Of a stretch of DNA of 33,951 bases, positions 1 to 7,786 are shown piece after piece. Origin of the DNA: Bacteriovoracaceae bacterium (GTDB lineage: Bacteria > Bdellovibrionota > Bacteriovoracia > Bacteriovoracales > Bacteriovoracaceae). The stretch lies in contig JAGSHI010000029.1 in the NCBI GenBank assembly GCA_023954635.1, positions 1 to 33,951 on the forward strand. Reading direction: 5' to 3'. Positions within the stretch are counted from its first letter, which is position 1. Each line of letters opens with the position of its first letter. A program made the translations under genes and the position numbers. The notes beneath the pieces were generated by a model, which had not been told where the DNA came from, did not search any database, and was given only the letters and a program-made list of their open reading frames with translations.

Positions 1-1
1 A

Positions 2-247
2 CCGGGGATTGCGAAAGAGATTCTTTCATATCTTCAGAATTCGAAAATTACATTAAAGAAGAGGCCAAAGCCAGATACTATTAAAATCTCGTATAAGGGA
101 ACAATGTTAGCTGGTGGACCAAAAGATGCTGGTGGAATGTGGTATTACGACTTCAATGACAATGCCATTGTCTTTTACTCTTTGGACTTTGCTCCTGGTA
201 ATGAAGAAATAGTAAACATCGAATTCGATGAAGACGACGGGTTCTAG
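2..247 (+). CDS. C-terminal 81 residues of an unidentified protein (5' end outside window)
   Basis: An open frame enters from the left edge and ends at a TAG at 245-247. The readable part is 81 residues, with a short basic stretch (residues 19-24), then a Gly-rich turn and a run rich in Tyr, Asp and Phe, and an acidic tail ending EDDGF. The alternation of hydrophobic and polar residues suggests a beta-rich domain, perhaps from a secreted protein. I do not recognise a family. Without its N-terminus neither localisation nor start can be judged. It is followed by a 166-base gap, so it is probably the last gene of its transcript. Confidence 0.6.
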   Translation, partial: PGIAKEILSYLQNSKITLKKRPKPDTIKISYKGTMLAGGPKDAGGMWYYDFNDNAIVFYSLDFAPGNEEIVNIEFDEDDGF

Positions 248-364
248 AGTAAACTGCTCAATCGATTGGCGTCAAAACTTTAGACAATCCCGGTTATCTA
301 ATCAGGATTTCAACTCCTTACAAGTTTCCAAATTTTCCCTGCCGAAAATTGTCTACTTTTAAAC

Positions 365-370
365 TATAAT
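365..370 (+). promoter_or_regulatory. Candidate -10 box (TATAAT) for the gene at 414
   Basis: A consensus TATAAT lies 43 bases before the start codon in the gap at 248-413. No good -35 sits 16-18 bases upstream; TTGTCT at 349-354 is only 10 bases away. The start codon has its own Shine-Dalgarno (AGGTGGA) just upstream, so a leader of roughly 35 bases is expected. Nothing else is recognisable in this gap. Confidence 0.4.
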
Positions 371-413
371 TGTATTTGAAGAGTTATCAGTTAAATTTAA
401 AGGTGGACTAATT

Positions 414-1955
414 ATGAAGTTGCTAACGTTCCTTGCTGTTTTTGTTGTGTCGCTACCTCTATTTGCTAATTCAAATTATACAAATCAAGATATTGATCGA
501 ATCCTTGAATACTCGAATCAGGAAGAGTTTGGTGTAATTTATCAAGCTACAGTTAAAAAGCTTATAGAAGATGAGGAAAAGGAAGTATTTTACAATTCTT
601 CGACTTTCTTTAACCTTTTAACAGCTCCAAAACTTTATTCAATTCATTATATTTTGTTTGGGGAGTATGTTAACTCAGGCTCTGAGAAGATGTGTTTCTT
701 TGGCGGATGGATGGTTTATAAACAAGGCCGTAAGTGCCCTAGGCCTTGGAAGATGCGTAACCATTCTAAATTCAAAAGAGATCTTAGTGCTCACGTTTAT
801 TCAAAAGAATATAACTGTGGAGGATCAAGCTTTAGATGTAACCCTCTCATCTTCGGATCTACAAGTTCGGGTAATGGAAAGTGTATTAACTATTCACCTG
901 TTAATAATCTCTCATCAAGGTGTGCTTCTGCGAGTGCCGATTTAGTTGATGCTCATGTAAATAAACTTAAAGACGATCCAATACTTAGAGGAAAATTTTC
1001 TGCCTATCTCGCAGAACTTCTAAAAAAATGTGGAAAAAGTCGCAGTGGAACTTGTGGAATCCTCAAAAGTCATTTAGATAAAATTGTTACCAAAGCAAAG
1101 GCTACAAATGATGTAAACCTTTGTCGTGATATTGTTGAGCCAGTGTTAAATGTTGATAATGTTGTTACAGTTGCAACAAGAATTAATACTCCTCCTGTCG
1201 TTACTTCAGACGATGATAATGAAGATATTCCGACTCCTGTTTCTCTAGCAGAGGCCGAACAAAAGATGTTTGAAAACTATAAGAAAATGGGAGGAGACCC
1301 TAAGGCCTTCGCCCATGTCATGTGTTTTTATAAGAAACACAAAGAATCTAAGTTTAAAGGTGGTCATGGTAGAGGACTTGGGATTAAAGACAAATGTAAT
1401 ATTATAATCAATGATTATAATAAATCTTCTAAGTATAAACGATTATTTGTTATGAACCGATGTACAGGAAAAGTACAGGCCATGCAAAGTTCACATGGAG
1501 TAGGAGGAGGAGCTGGGGCTGGAAAAAATAGTCACTCTACGGCTCGACATATTTCAAATAAAGGTAATACAAATTTGAGTCCTTCTGGCTTTTTTATTAT
1601 GGGTGGATGGCATAGAACTAGTAAACCATGGGCCCCAGGTATTAAAATGCATGGACTTCAAAAAGGAATTAATGACAACTCTTATAGACGTGGAGTTGTA
1701 TTTCATAGATCTAAAAATAAAAGAGGAGCCTATTGTGGTGGAGGAATTGCTTCTAGTGATGAATCTAGTCCTCGTCTAAGTGGAAGCAATTGTGGAAGAA
1801 CTCATGGGTGTATTGGGATTCCACCATCGAATTGGGGTGTTGCAACAGATAAAATTAAAGGTGAACGAAGTGGTGGTCCTTTACTCTACACTTATTCTCA
1901 TATTGAAGCAGCGAAACCAGCGTCTTATTGTGGAGGGAGTAACTTATGGCAATAA
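414..1955 (+). CDS. Secreted L,D-transpeptidase-like protein (YkuD_2 type)
   Basis: 513 residues. The N-terminus is a Sec signal peptide ending near ANS (residues 18-20), so the protein is periplasmic or exported. The middle is Cys-rich and not assignable. The last third resembles the murein L,D-transpeptidase catalytic family YkuD_2: a GGW turn, a conserved His in VVFH (H431) and the signature THGC (H464, G465, C466), where Cys would be the acyl-acceptor nucleophile. Members of this fold make or edit 3-3 crosslinks or exchange D-amino acids at meso-DAP in peptidoglycan. The long N-terminal extension with many cysteines is unusual and may carry disulfides. The start has Shine-Dalgarno AGGTGGA. 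The 3' end overlaps the next start by 10 bases, so the two are probably co-translated. Fold is fairly sure; substrate is not. Confidence 0.72.
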   Translation: MKLLTFLAVFVVSLPLFANSNYTNQDIDRILEYSNQEEFGVIYQATVKKLIEDEEKEVFYNSSTFFNLLTAPKLYSIHYILFGEYVNSGSEKMCFFGGWMVYKQGRKCPRPWKMRNHSKFKRDLSAHVYSKEYNCGGSSFRCNPLIFGSTSSGNGKCINYSPVNNLSSRCASASADLVDAHVNKLKDDPILRGKFSAYLAELLKKCGKSRSGTCGILKSHLDKIVTKAKATNDVNLCRDIVEPVLNVDNVVTVATRINTPPVVTSDDDNEDIPTPVSLAEAEQKMFENYKKMGGDPKAFAHVMCFYKKHKESKFKGGHGRGLGIKDKCNIIINDYNKSSKYKRLFVMNRCTGKVQAMQSSHGVGGGAGAGKNSHSTARHISNKGNTNLSPSGFFIMGGWHRTSKPWAPGIKMHGLQKGINDNSYRRGVVFHRSKNKRGAYCGGGIASSDESSPRLSGSNCGRTHGCIGIPPSNWGVATDKIKGERSGGPLLYTYSHIEAAKPASYCGGSNLWQ

Positions 1956-2437
1956 AAATATTTATGACTTCACTTTTATGCTTTCTCTCAACAATTATAT
2001 TGTCTGATGAGATTAAAATTCCTAAGTGCCAAGATATAAAAATAGAAGTTCAAAGTACATTTGTAGACTATCAATATGATAATAAAACGATGAAACTTCT
2101 CAGTAAAAAACTTGAAGTGGGACCTTTGGAGCCACAATGGTCAAATGAAACGAGAGAGATGAAAGAAGTCTTTTTTAAATATAACTCTGAATCTGATAAA
2201 GCTGATAGCGTAAAAATAGTTTATGTAAGAGAAAAAGATAATAAGGTTTTAGTAGACAAGACTTATGCTCTTGAGAAATCAAAAAATAAAATTCTAAAAA
2301 TTAAAGGATTCCTTTTCGAGAATGGAGTCCAAGAGCCAAATAATAGGCCGGGTATTCAATCTTATATCTTTCAAAAAGATAAAAAGCCGATTTGTCAGTC
2401 AGTAGTGATGCATTATCACGCTACAGAAGTTCAATAA
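1946..2437 (+). CDS. Small secreted protein coupled to the L,D-transpeptidase-like gene
   Basis: 163 residues. Residues 1-20 form a signal peptide, leaving a mature protein of about 143 residues that is rich in Lys, Glu and Val and has two cysteines, one near the N-terminus and one in the C-terminal 15 residues, possibly a disulfide. Alternating hydrophobic residues suggest an all-beta domain. I do not recognise the family. Its ATG lies inside the last codons of the upstream gene behind a strong GGAGGGAG Shine-Dalgarno, so translation is coupled. A role as partner or inhibitor of the upstream enzyme is only inference. Confidence 0.75.
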   Translation: MAIKIFMTSLLCFLSTIILSDEIKIPKCQDIKIEVQSTFVDYQYDNKTMKLLSKKLEVGPLEPQWSNETREMKEVFFKYNSESDKADSVKIVYVREKDNKVLVDKTYALEKSKNKILKIKGFLFENGVQEPNNRPGIQSYIFQKDKKPICQSVVMHYHATEVQ

Positions 2438-2459
2438 AAAGGCCGTCTTCTGACGGCCT
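2436..2459 (-). terminator. Intrinsic terminator for the minus-strand lipoprotein gene
   Basis: A perfect 8-bp stem (AGGCCGTC / GACGGCCT, 2440-2447 and 2452-2459) closes a TTCT tetraloop. Read on the minus strand it is followed by TTTTATTG, a proper U-tract, 36 bases after the stop of the 790-residue gene. On the plus strand the bases after the stem are not T-rich, so it may serve the converging plus gene only weakly. Confidence 0.8.
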
Positions 2460-2495
2460 AATGACATACTGTCCGTAAAAGGTGTGACGTACCTT

Positions 2496-4868
2496 TTAGA
2501 GGAAAACTCCCTCAATTACTTTTAAAATGACATTCGCTGGAACAGGACCGACTTGTGGATCGACAGAAGAAGGAACCCCTTCAAAATCCAATTCTCCTTC
2601 AATACTCACTAAGCAGTCATCAAGCTCGACTTTATGAAGTAGTCTGTAGCCATGCCTAGGTTTAATTTTATAAGAGATGTTTGAATCTTCTCTATCTAAA
2701 TACTCACCGGCCGGAAGGTTTACGATCTTAGATTGTATCTCTGGAGTAAGTTCACCATCACTATCTCTTAACATTTCCCAAAAATTTGGCATTCCAATGA
2801 GATGACCATCAAACCCAATGAAACTCATATTTTTTCCATCTATATCAAATGGAGCAAAGTAGATGGCCTTGTCAAGAAATACAAATTCACCATTCATATC
2901 TTTTAAGAATGATACTTTCTCCCAAGGTTGTTCTTCAGTAGCATACGACCATGAATACCTATTCCCGTCTGAGCCTTCTAGATCCCAGAGTCCTTGAGTT
3001 ACTGGATTTGAATCAGAATCGAGCATTCCCATACTAAGATAATCAAAAGTATAAGTCTTAGAGCTATCATGACGATCCCTAAAGTCTACTGATGCTAAAA
3101 GTTCAGCTTGCTGATTAGGAAGTATGACTTCTTCAATTTCTCTTGAGACAGTAAAATCTCCTGAGTTATGCTCAACTACAAACTTTAAATCATGAGCTCT
3201 CAATTCATATCTATAATTATCAAGTTCATAGACTGAACTTTCTCCTAACTCATATCTCCAACGATCTAGATCTGTGAAAAGATAAGAGTATGAGTGAAAG
3301 TCGATTCCATCATATTTAAGAAAGAGAGGATGTCCCATCCAACCCCAAGCAGTATCTCCATCATTTGGAACGACTCCAGCAAAACCTGAACCAGATTCAT
3401 TTATAGAGAGCTCCATTGAAACACCATTGATATGACCATTGAAGCCACTTTCTCTCTTGAGGATTGCATCAGGCTTTAAAGAGTTAAAATCAAAAGCTTC
3501 TGAACCAACTGAAGAACAGTCCCATTCGTTCTGTGCTCCTGTACATTTATGCCAACCCCCACTTTCTGAACTAAACACGAAAGAAAAATTTTCGTGGTGA
3601 TGAGACTCAAAAGTATGACCTTTGATCTCTTCTAAACTTGATTCCCTATATGAGTACTTCTTAAGGTGCCCGTCATACGATGCTCCAAAGAAATATTCTT
3701 TTGAAGGAAGTTCTCTATCTTCACTTTGTAGAATCGTTCCAACAGGAAGAGAGATCATTTCATTGTGTCCGTGAAGGCCGTGTCTACCATTCCACGCTCC
3801 ATACCAGTAGTACTTATCAGGTGAGTCTACACTTCCTGGAAGTTTTACTGAGAAACCATACGTTTTACTCTTTCTAATGTTCATTCCATTTGAGTCATAA
3901 ACATTATAATCAAGAAAAAGGTCCTGATATTGATTTCGGTCTTTACATGAGCGAGAACTCAACTGAGAGTCAACAGATCTATTATCAATGAGTAGGTGAT
4001 TTTGGTCATAAGCATAACGAGTCACTTTATCATAGAACGTTACCGTATTATCTTCTTCATTATAGTTATGCTCAGGGTACTGGATAATCCCTTGTCCACT
4101 GTCATCAGAAAGTATTAACTTTCCTTTTACTCCATAACTGCCTTCGTCTCCTAAGTCTTTAGCATTGATAAGAACTATTGACCGATTTGACTCATCGATA
4201 TCAATCTTTGCAGAAAAGTATCCAACCTTCTGACTATCTTTTCTATTTATCTTGGCATCGAATTGCCATTTACCATACTTATTTTCAGCATTTGCTGCTT
4301 CAAAAATTTTGAATTCAACTGAAGCGAGTTCATCATCTTCATCAATCCAGGCCTTTATTAGGTTGATTGTTTTTCCATTTTCAACAATCATCGAAGAGTC
4401 AACAATCCACTTTTCAAGCTCTGGTGATCCTTCATCATCTTCAAACTTTACTAGTGCCGCATAAGGACCTTGATTAATATTTTTAGGATCAGCATATTTA
4501 GTTTGATTAAGGGCCTGAAGGACACCATCGACGATGTCGAAGTGTTCAAGACTTTCTTCATTAATTTTTAATCTAACTTCATCACTATCAAAATCAGAAA
4601 TAGTTTTCTGTTTGATAGTACCTACATTGCTCATCTTACTTATAAATGAAGAGTTTTGTTTTTTTGCTTGAATCGACTGAGAAGATTCTGTCGGTATGGC
4701 CTCTATACTACTTGGGAGTGCGTACCCAGAAACTTGAGTTGGAGTTACTCCTCCCGCTTCTGGAACTGGTCCAGGAGCACTACTTACGTTGCAACCAGTT
4801 TGTATTAGTGCCATTAAAACGACTGGAATTAATTGAACCGCTAATTTGCGCGAAAAGTCCTTTTTCAT
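2496..4868 (-). CDS. Large lipoprotein of unknown function (790 aa)
   Basis: Residues 1-26 look like a lipoprotein signal: basic start, hydrophobic core and a TGC before Cys26; the -3 residue is Gln, so the lipobox is imperfect. The next 50 residues are Pro/Ser/Gln-rich, a likely flexible linker. The remainder is long, acidic, rich in Asp, Ser, Tyr and Gly, with many short beta-type stretches and few cysteines (two about 14 residues apart near the middle), which suggests a large beta-sheet or repeat protein exposed at the surface. No catalytic motif or known domain was recognised. The start has a GGAG Shine-Dalgarno 6 bases upstream. It ends 36 bases before a strong terminator and appears to be monocistronic. 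Confidence 0.8.
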   Translation of the reverse strand: MKKDFSRKLAVQLIPVVLMALIQTGCNVSSAPGPVPEAGGVTPTQVSGYALPSSIEAIPTESSQSIQAKKQNSSFISKMSNVGTIKQKTISDFDSDEVRLKINEESLEHFDIVDGVLQALNQTKYADPKNINQGPYAALVKFEDDEGSPELEKWIVDSSMIVENGKTINLIKAWIDEDDELASVEFKIFEAANAENKYGKWQFDAKINRKDSQKVGYFSAKIDIDESNRSIVLINAKDLGDEGSYGVKGKLILSDDSGQGIIQYPEHNYNEEDNTVTFYDKVTRYAYDQNHLLIDNRSVDSQLSSRSCKDRNQYQDLFLDYNVYDSNGMNIRKSKTYGFSVKLPGSVDSPDKYYWYGAWNGRHGLHGHNEMISLPVGTILQSEDRELPSKEYFFGASYDGHLKKYSYRESSLEEIKGHTFESHHHENFSFVFSSESGGWHKCTGAQNEWDCSSVGSEAFDFNSLKPDAILKRESGFNGHINGVSMELSINESGSGFAGVVPNDGDTAWGWMGHPLFLKYDGIDFHSYSYLFTDLDRWRYELGESSVYELDNYRYELRAHDLKFVVEHNSGDFTVSREIEEVILPNQQAELLASVDFRDRHDSSKTYTFDYLSMGMLDSDSNPVTQGLWDLEGSDGNRYSWSYATEEQPWEKVSFLKDMNGEFVFLDKAIYFAPFDIDGKNMSFIGFDGHLIGMPNFWEMLRDSDGELTPEIQSKIVNLPAGEYLDREDSNISYKIKPRHGYRLLHKVELDDCLVSIEGELDFEGVPSSVDPQVGPVPANVILKVIEGVFL

Positions 4869-4989
4869 GCAATTCTCCTTGGTTAGGAATAGTAATGAGA
4901 TAAATTTTGGGGAAAGTGATTCGCCAATTAATGAATAACATGAATGATAGGTTGGTGTTTGATTGAAGTTGATAAGGGGTTAAATATAC

Positions 4990-5027
4990 GTTGCTATTAC
5001 AGCTTAGCTTAGAAGTGTAATAGCAAC
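4990..5027 (-). terminator. 12-bp perfect inverted repeat after the small secreted gene; possible terminator
   Basis: GTTGCTATTACA (4990-5001) and TGTAATAGCAAC (5016-5027) pair perfectly around a 14-base loop that itself holds AGCTT twice in tandem. It lies 13 bases past the stop of the minus gene at 5040-5606 and upstream of the minus gene that starts at 4868. The minus-strand bases after the stem are GTATATTTAA, so the U-tract is poor. It could be a terminator, an mRNA-stabilising hairpin or an operator for the lipoprotein gene. Confidence 0.5.
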
Positions 5028-5039
5028 ATTTCGTAGAAT

Positions 5040-5606
5040 TTATTGATTGTATAGAGCACTTCTTAAGTTTTCGAAATATCTCTTTCTTAAGTACTTATTT
5101 TTACCTTGCTTCTTTGGATTTAACATATGTTTTAAACCTCTCATCATTCTTCTTTTCATAAGAAGATCAGAGCCTTTATGAGTAAGGTAAAGAAGACCTA
5201 CGAATGGAGCTTTAACTACATCAATTGCTGCTCCTAATGCCATCGCTGGAACTCCTATGACTCCACTTTCTGTAGTCCAAGCTACAGCAAAACCACCAAT
5301 GAATCCAACCATCGCAGCCGTTTGATATGAATCATTGATATCATCATTTGCATTTCTGTAAGCATCTCTTCTGATTTCAGTTGTGTCCATTTGATCAAGA
5401 GTTAGAGTTGTATAAGTTTCCCACTCATAATTTTTTGACCACTTAACTTTGACAGCAACTTCTTCACAAGTTCTATCTAAAGACATAAGTGTACACTCCA
5501 TCGCCATTTTCCTGCCATTCTTTGATTTAACAACTCCACCAATAAACTCAGCATGAGCATTAAAGCTGATCAATGATAGTAGTGTAATAATAATTAGATT
5601 TTTCAT
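5040..5606 (-). CDS. Secreted or membrane-associated protein of unknown function
   Basis: 188 residues from the ATG at 5606; a TTG four codons upstream is ruled out because TTGGAGGG forms the Shine-Dalgarno. Residues 1-19 are a signal peptide ending AHA. The mature part begins beta-like with two cysteines about 9 residues apart, then a Gly/Ala-rich hydrophobic stretch (about 97-112) and a second one (about 117-142) that could be membrane helices or a glycine-zipper-like hairpin. The C-terminus is strongly basic (KKQGKNK, RKR). No family is recognised. The Gly-rich pair of helices next to a basic tail would fit an inner-membrane or membrane-inserting protein. Confidence 0.75.
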   Translation of the reverse strand: MKNLIIITLLSLISFNAHAEFIGGVVKSKNGRKMAMECTLMSLDRTCEEVAVKVKWSKNYEWETYTTLTLDQMDTTEIRRDAYRNANDDINDSYQTAAMVGFIGGFAVAWTTESGVIGVPAMALGAAIDVVKAPFVGLLYLTHKGSDLLMKRRMMRGLKHMLNPKKQGKNKYLRKRYFENLRSALYNQ

Positions 5607-5784
5607 GTTTCCCTCCAAACATTTAATTGTTAATTCGAAGGCTTTTAATCATGGAGTGGGGAAATGTGCACGCAATTCAATCGACAGGTTTTACTCGATA
5701 GTGTCAAAAAAACGAAAAAACAGTAGGTTAGTCTAGGTCAAATATGTTTTCAGCTTGTCTTTCTTGCTCTTTTTCTCCAACAAA

Positions 5785-5814
5785 TTGATTGAATATTTTT
5801 GAAAAACCTATAAT
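5785..5814 (+). promoter_or_regulatory. Sigma-70-type promoter, TTGATT-N18-TATAAT
   Basis: TTGATT (5785-5790) and TATAAT (5809-5814) are 18 bases apart, the best -35/-10 pair seen in the window. Transcription would begin near 5821, downstream of the potential starts at 5789 (TTG) and 5813 (ATG, inside the -10). This is the main reason for placing the start of the following gene at 5897. Confidence 0.6.
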
Positions 5815-5896
5815 GCATTTTGATATCCAAGTCTCTGATATTACAATAGATAGTAATGCTTATCTCCCTTTTGGAACTACTTTATATGGAGAGTTT

Positions 5897-6286
5897 ATGG
5901 ATGTAGTAGGTTTGATGAAAAATATGATGCGTATGAAGCCTATATGGGTTGTATGGGTAATGATTCTTGGATCTCTCAATATTGTTGGAGGAGTTTATTT
6001 CTTTAACACTCTAGAGGGTAAGCTCGCTATTGTTTGCATGGTATTTGGAATTATTGTGATGAGTTTTATTCATGGAAAATATGGATTTGTAAGACTCCTC
6101 GGGCTTGGACATACATTATGGTTGCTTTTAGTTCCTTGGTACGCCATGGAAGTTCTTCAGGGAAAAGTTGAAGGACATCTTGCTCTATGGATGTGGTCAG
6201 TTGTGGGGATTAACTCTTTAAGTCTTATTATCGATATAATGGATGTCGCTAGATATTTTGGGGGAGATAAGGAGCCTGTTGTCTAA
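5897..6286 (+). CDS. Small four-helix membrane protein
   Basis: 129 residues from the ATG at 5897, which has GGAGAG 3-4 bases before it and lies downstream of a good promoter. The frame is open further up (ATG at 5813, giving 157 residues), so a longer N-terminus cannot be excluded. Four hydrophobic segments are visible at about 15-36, 43-58, 68-86 and 95-115, with a short Met-rich amphipathic start (KNMMRMKPIW). Trp and His residues face the helix ends. The layout recalls small integral membrane proteins of unknown role; no binding motif is seen. It stands alone between divergent and convergent neighbours. Confidence 0.7.
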   Translation: MDVVGLMKNMMRMKPIWVVWVMILGSLNIVGGVYFFNTLEGKLAIVCMVFGIIVMSFIHGKYGFVRLLGLGHTLWLLLVPWYAMEVLQGKVEGHLALWMWSVVGINSLSLIIDIMDVARYFGGDKEPVV

Positions 6287-6305
6287 CAGACTCCTAAAAG
6301 CTTTT
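6271..6305. terminator. Weak bidirectional hairpin between convergent genes
   Basis: GGAGCCTGTT (6271-6280) pairs with AACAGACTCC (6285-6294) with one mismatch and a 4-base loop; a palindrome AAAAGCTTTT follows at 6296-6305. The stem contains the stop codon of the upstream plus gene, and the next gene ends on the minus strand at 6304. The symmetric A/T flanks could help ending in both directions, but the hairpin is imperfect. Confidence 0.35.
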
Positions 6306-7668
6306 ATAATTTAACTGTAATAGTATTTCCGTTTACCTGAATATCATCGGAACTAATAAATTTGGTCAAAAGATAGAGAACAAACTTACGTGTTGGAATA
6401 CCTGCAATATGCGCAGCCTTAACTGTTAATTTGAGCTCATTCTTTTCACTATCAAACTCTGATTTCCCTCTGAATCTGACAGGAATTCTAAAAATGAATT
6501 TTACTTTAGCTTTGAATGAGAAATCTTTGTTAACACTTGTTAGTTGAATATTTTTAAAATCATAAAGATCAATAATGCCTTTTTCTTCTAATGATTTTGC
6601 ATAATCCCAAGCTGTAGGGGAGTTTTTTATTAGAAATTTACGGGCCTTCTCTTCATCAACTTGAATTCTAGAGACTCTAATGTCTCCTCTATCTAGACAG
6701 CCTTCAAGAACAATACGTTGATCAATAACTAGAGCTTTATTATTAATTGGTTTCTTCTCACAGTTTATTTCGAGGTGAGAAATATTAGTCACATCAGTAC
6801 CAACTTTAAATGTAGCCTTGTCAGAGACTAGAGAGTAGTTTTCCTCTCCAATGACCATATGAGCATTACCAATATTTGCTTCAACTTCTCTTCGAAGCAT
6901 ACTGAAGTTCTTGAAAGTATTGTTTGAAGTTTTTAAACAGCCATTAAGGATAACTTCTGGGTCAATATCTCTCATTCCTTTTTCTTTGTAGCAATCGATA
7001 TTGGCCATTTTCATATTGTAATGTGTTCCCATTATTACACCGGAAATATTCTGAACTTGTCCTTTGATTGACTCGTCTTTAATAAACAACTCTCTAACAA
7101 AGAGTTCTAGATCTAGAGGGTATTGAGAATCTAGATCTTTAATTTTTAAAGTAGTTAATCCTGTTTCGTTATTACTTCTTAGGTAAGAGTTTTGCAGACA
7201 AACTTTATCAATTTCAGTTGAATAAGTTCCTTCAGAGTCACAAAAGAGATTTACATTTTTAAGGCCTATATCAACTCCTTCGAGTGTCATATCAAGCTGC
7301 TCACCAATGATGCTAATACCCTTACTTGTAAATTCAACATCTCCATTCGAAATATTGAAGTCATTGATTCCTGCTAGAGGGTTTCTTTGGCCTAGGTCTG
7401 ATGAAAAACTAATATAACCTTTTTTAAAATTGATCATACTGTCTTCCATGAAAACTTTGGCCTCAAAGATTTCACCTTGTTCTGGTTCAATTTGAATTCT
7501 TTCACTATCAAATAAAAGAAGCATTTTTTTAGCTTTAATTTCGCCCATTAGGGGAGTATTGATTGTTTCTTGATTCATCCAGAAACTTTCAACTGAAAAT
7601 AACATGTAATCGTCTGCCGCAAAGGTCTGTGAACTAAAGAAGATCACGAGGGCCAAAAGATGTTTCAT
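6304..7668 (-). CDS. Secreted protein with three Cys-pair repeat units
   Basis: 454 residues with a signal peptide (1-17, cleavage at TFA-AD), so periplasmic or outer membrane. Three segments share a plan: a hydrophobic strand, Cys, a 13-20 residue insert and a second Cys mostly followed by Leu (NLFC...VCL, NIDC...GCL, EINC...GCL), then more beta strand. I read this as three diverged copies of a beta unit closed by a disulfide. The long runs of alternating residues suggest a beta-sandwich or beta-helix such as lipid-carrier or AsmA-like folds, but I cannot name a family. Start supported by AAGGA 8 bases upstream. Single gene between convergent neighbour and a 118-base gap. Confidence 0.78.
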   Translation of the reverse strand: MKHLLALVIFFSSQTFAADDYMLFSVESFWMNQETINTPLMGEIKAKKMLLLFDSERIQIEPEQGEIFEAKVFMEDSMINFKKGYISFSSDLGQRNPLAGINDFNISNGDVEFTSKGISIIGEQLDMTLEGVDIGLKNVNLFCDSEGTYSTEIDKVCLQNSYLRSNNETGLTTLKIKDLDSQYPLDLELFVRELFIKDESIKGQVQNISGVIMGTHYNMKMANIDCYKEKGMRDIDPEVILNGCLKTSNNTFKNFSMLRREVEANIGNAHMVIGEENYSLVSDKATFKVGTDVTNISHLEINCEKKPINNKALVIDQRIVLEGCLDRGDIRVSRIQVDEEKARKFLIKNSPTAWDYAKSLEEKGIIDLYDFKNIQLTSVNKDFSFKAKVKFIFRIPVRFRGKSEFDSEKNELKLTVKAAHIAGIPTRKFVLYLLTKFISSDDIQVNGNTITVKL

Positions 7669-7725
7669 CCTTAAAATCCTTGATAATTATGTTGTACCAA
7701 AATTCTAGGTTTTAAGGAGGGAAAT

Positions 7726-7746
7726 GCCAAGATCGAGGACCTTGGC
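7726..7746 (-). terminator. Short hairpin after the 722-residue lipoprotein gene
   Basis: GCCAAG (7726-7731) and CTTGGC (7741-7746) form a 6-bp stem with a 9-base loop, 40 bases past the minus-strand stop at 7787. Minus-strand sequence after the stem is ATTTCCC, so the U-tract is short. It could instead be part of the control region of the gene starting at 7668. Confidence 0.3.
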
Positions 7747-7786
7747 TAAACAAATAAATTCTATCATTTTGAGTTGTGACGCGTCG

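Noticed and set aside
5789-5896. N-terminal extension of the four-helix membrane protein (TTG 5789 or ATG 5813)
   Set aside because: Not preferred because both starts lie at or before a TTGATT-N18-TATAAT promoter and lack a ribosome site, though the frame is open, so it is noted as an alternative.
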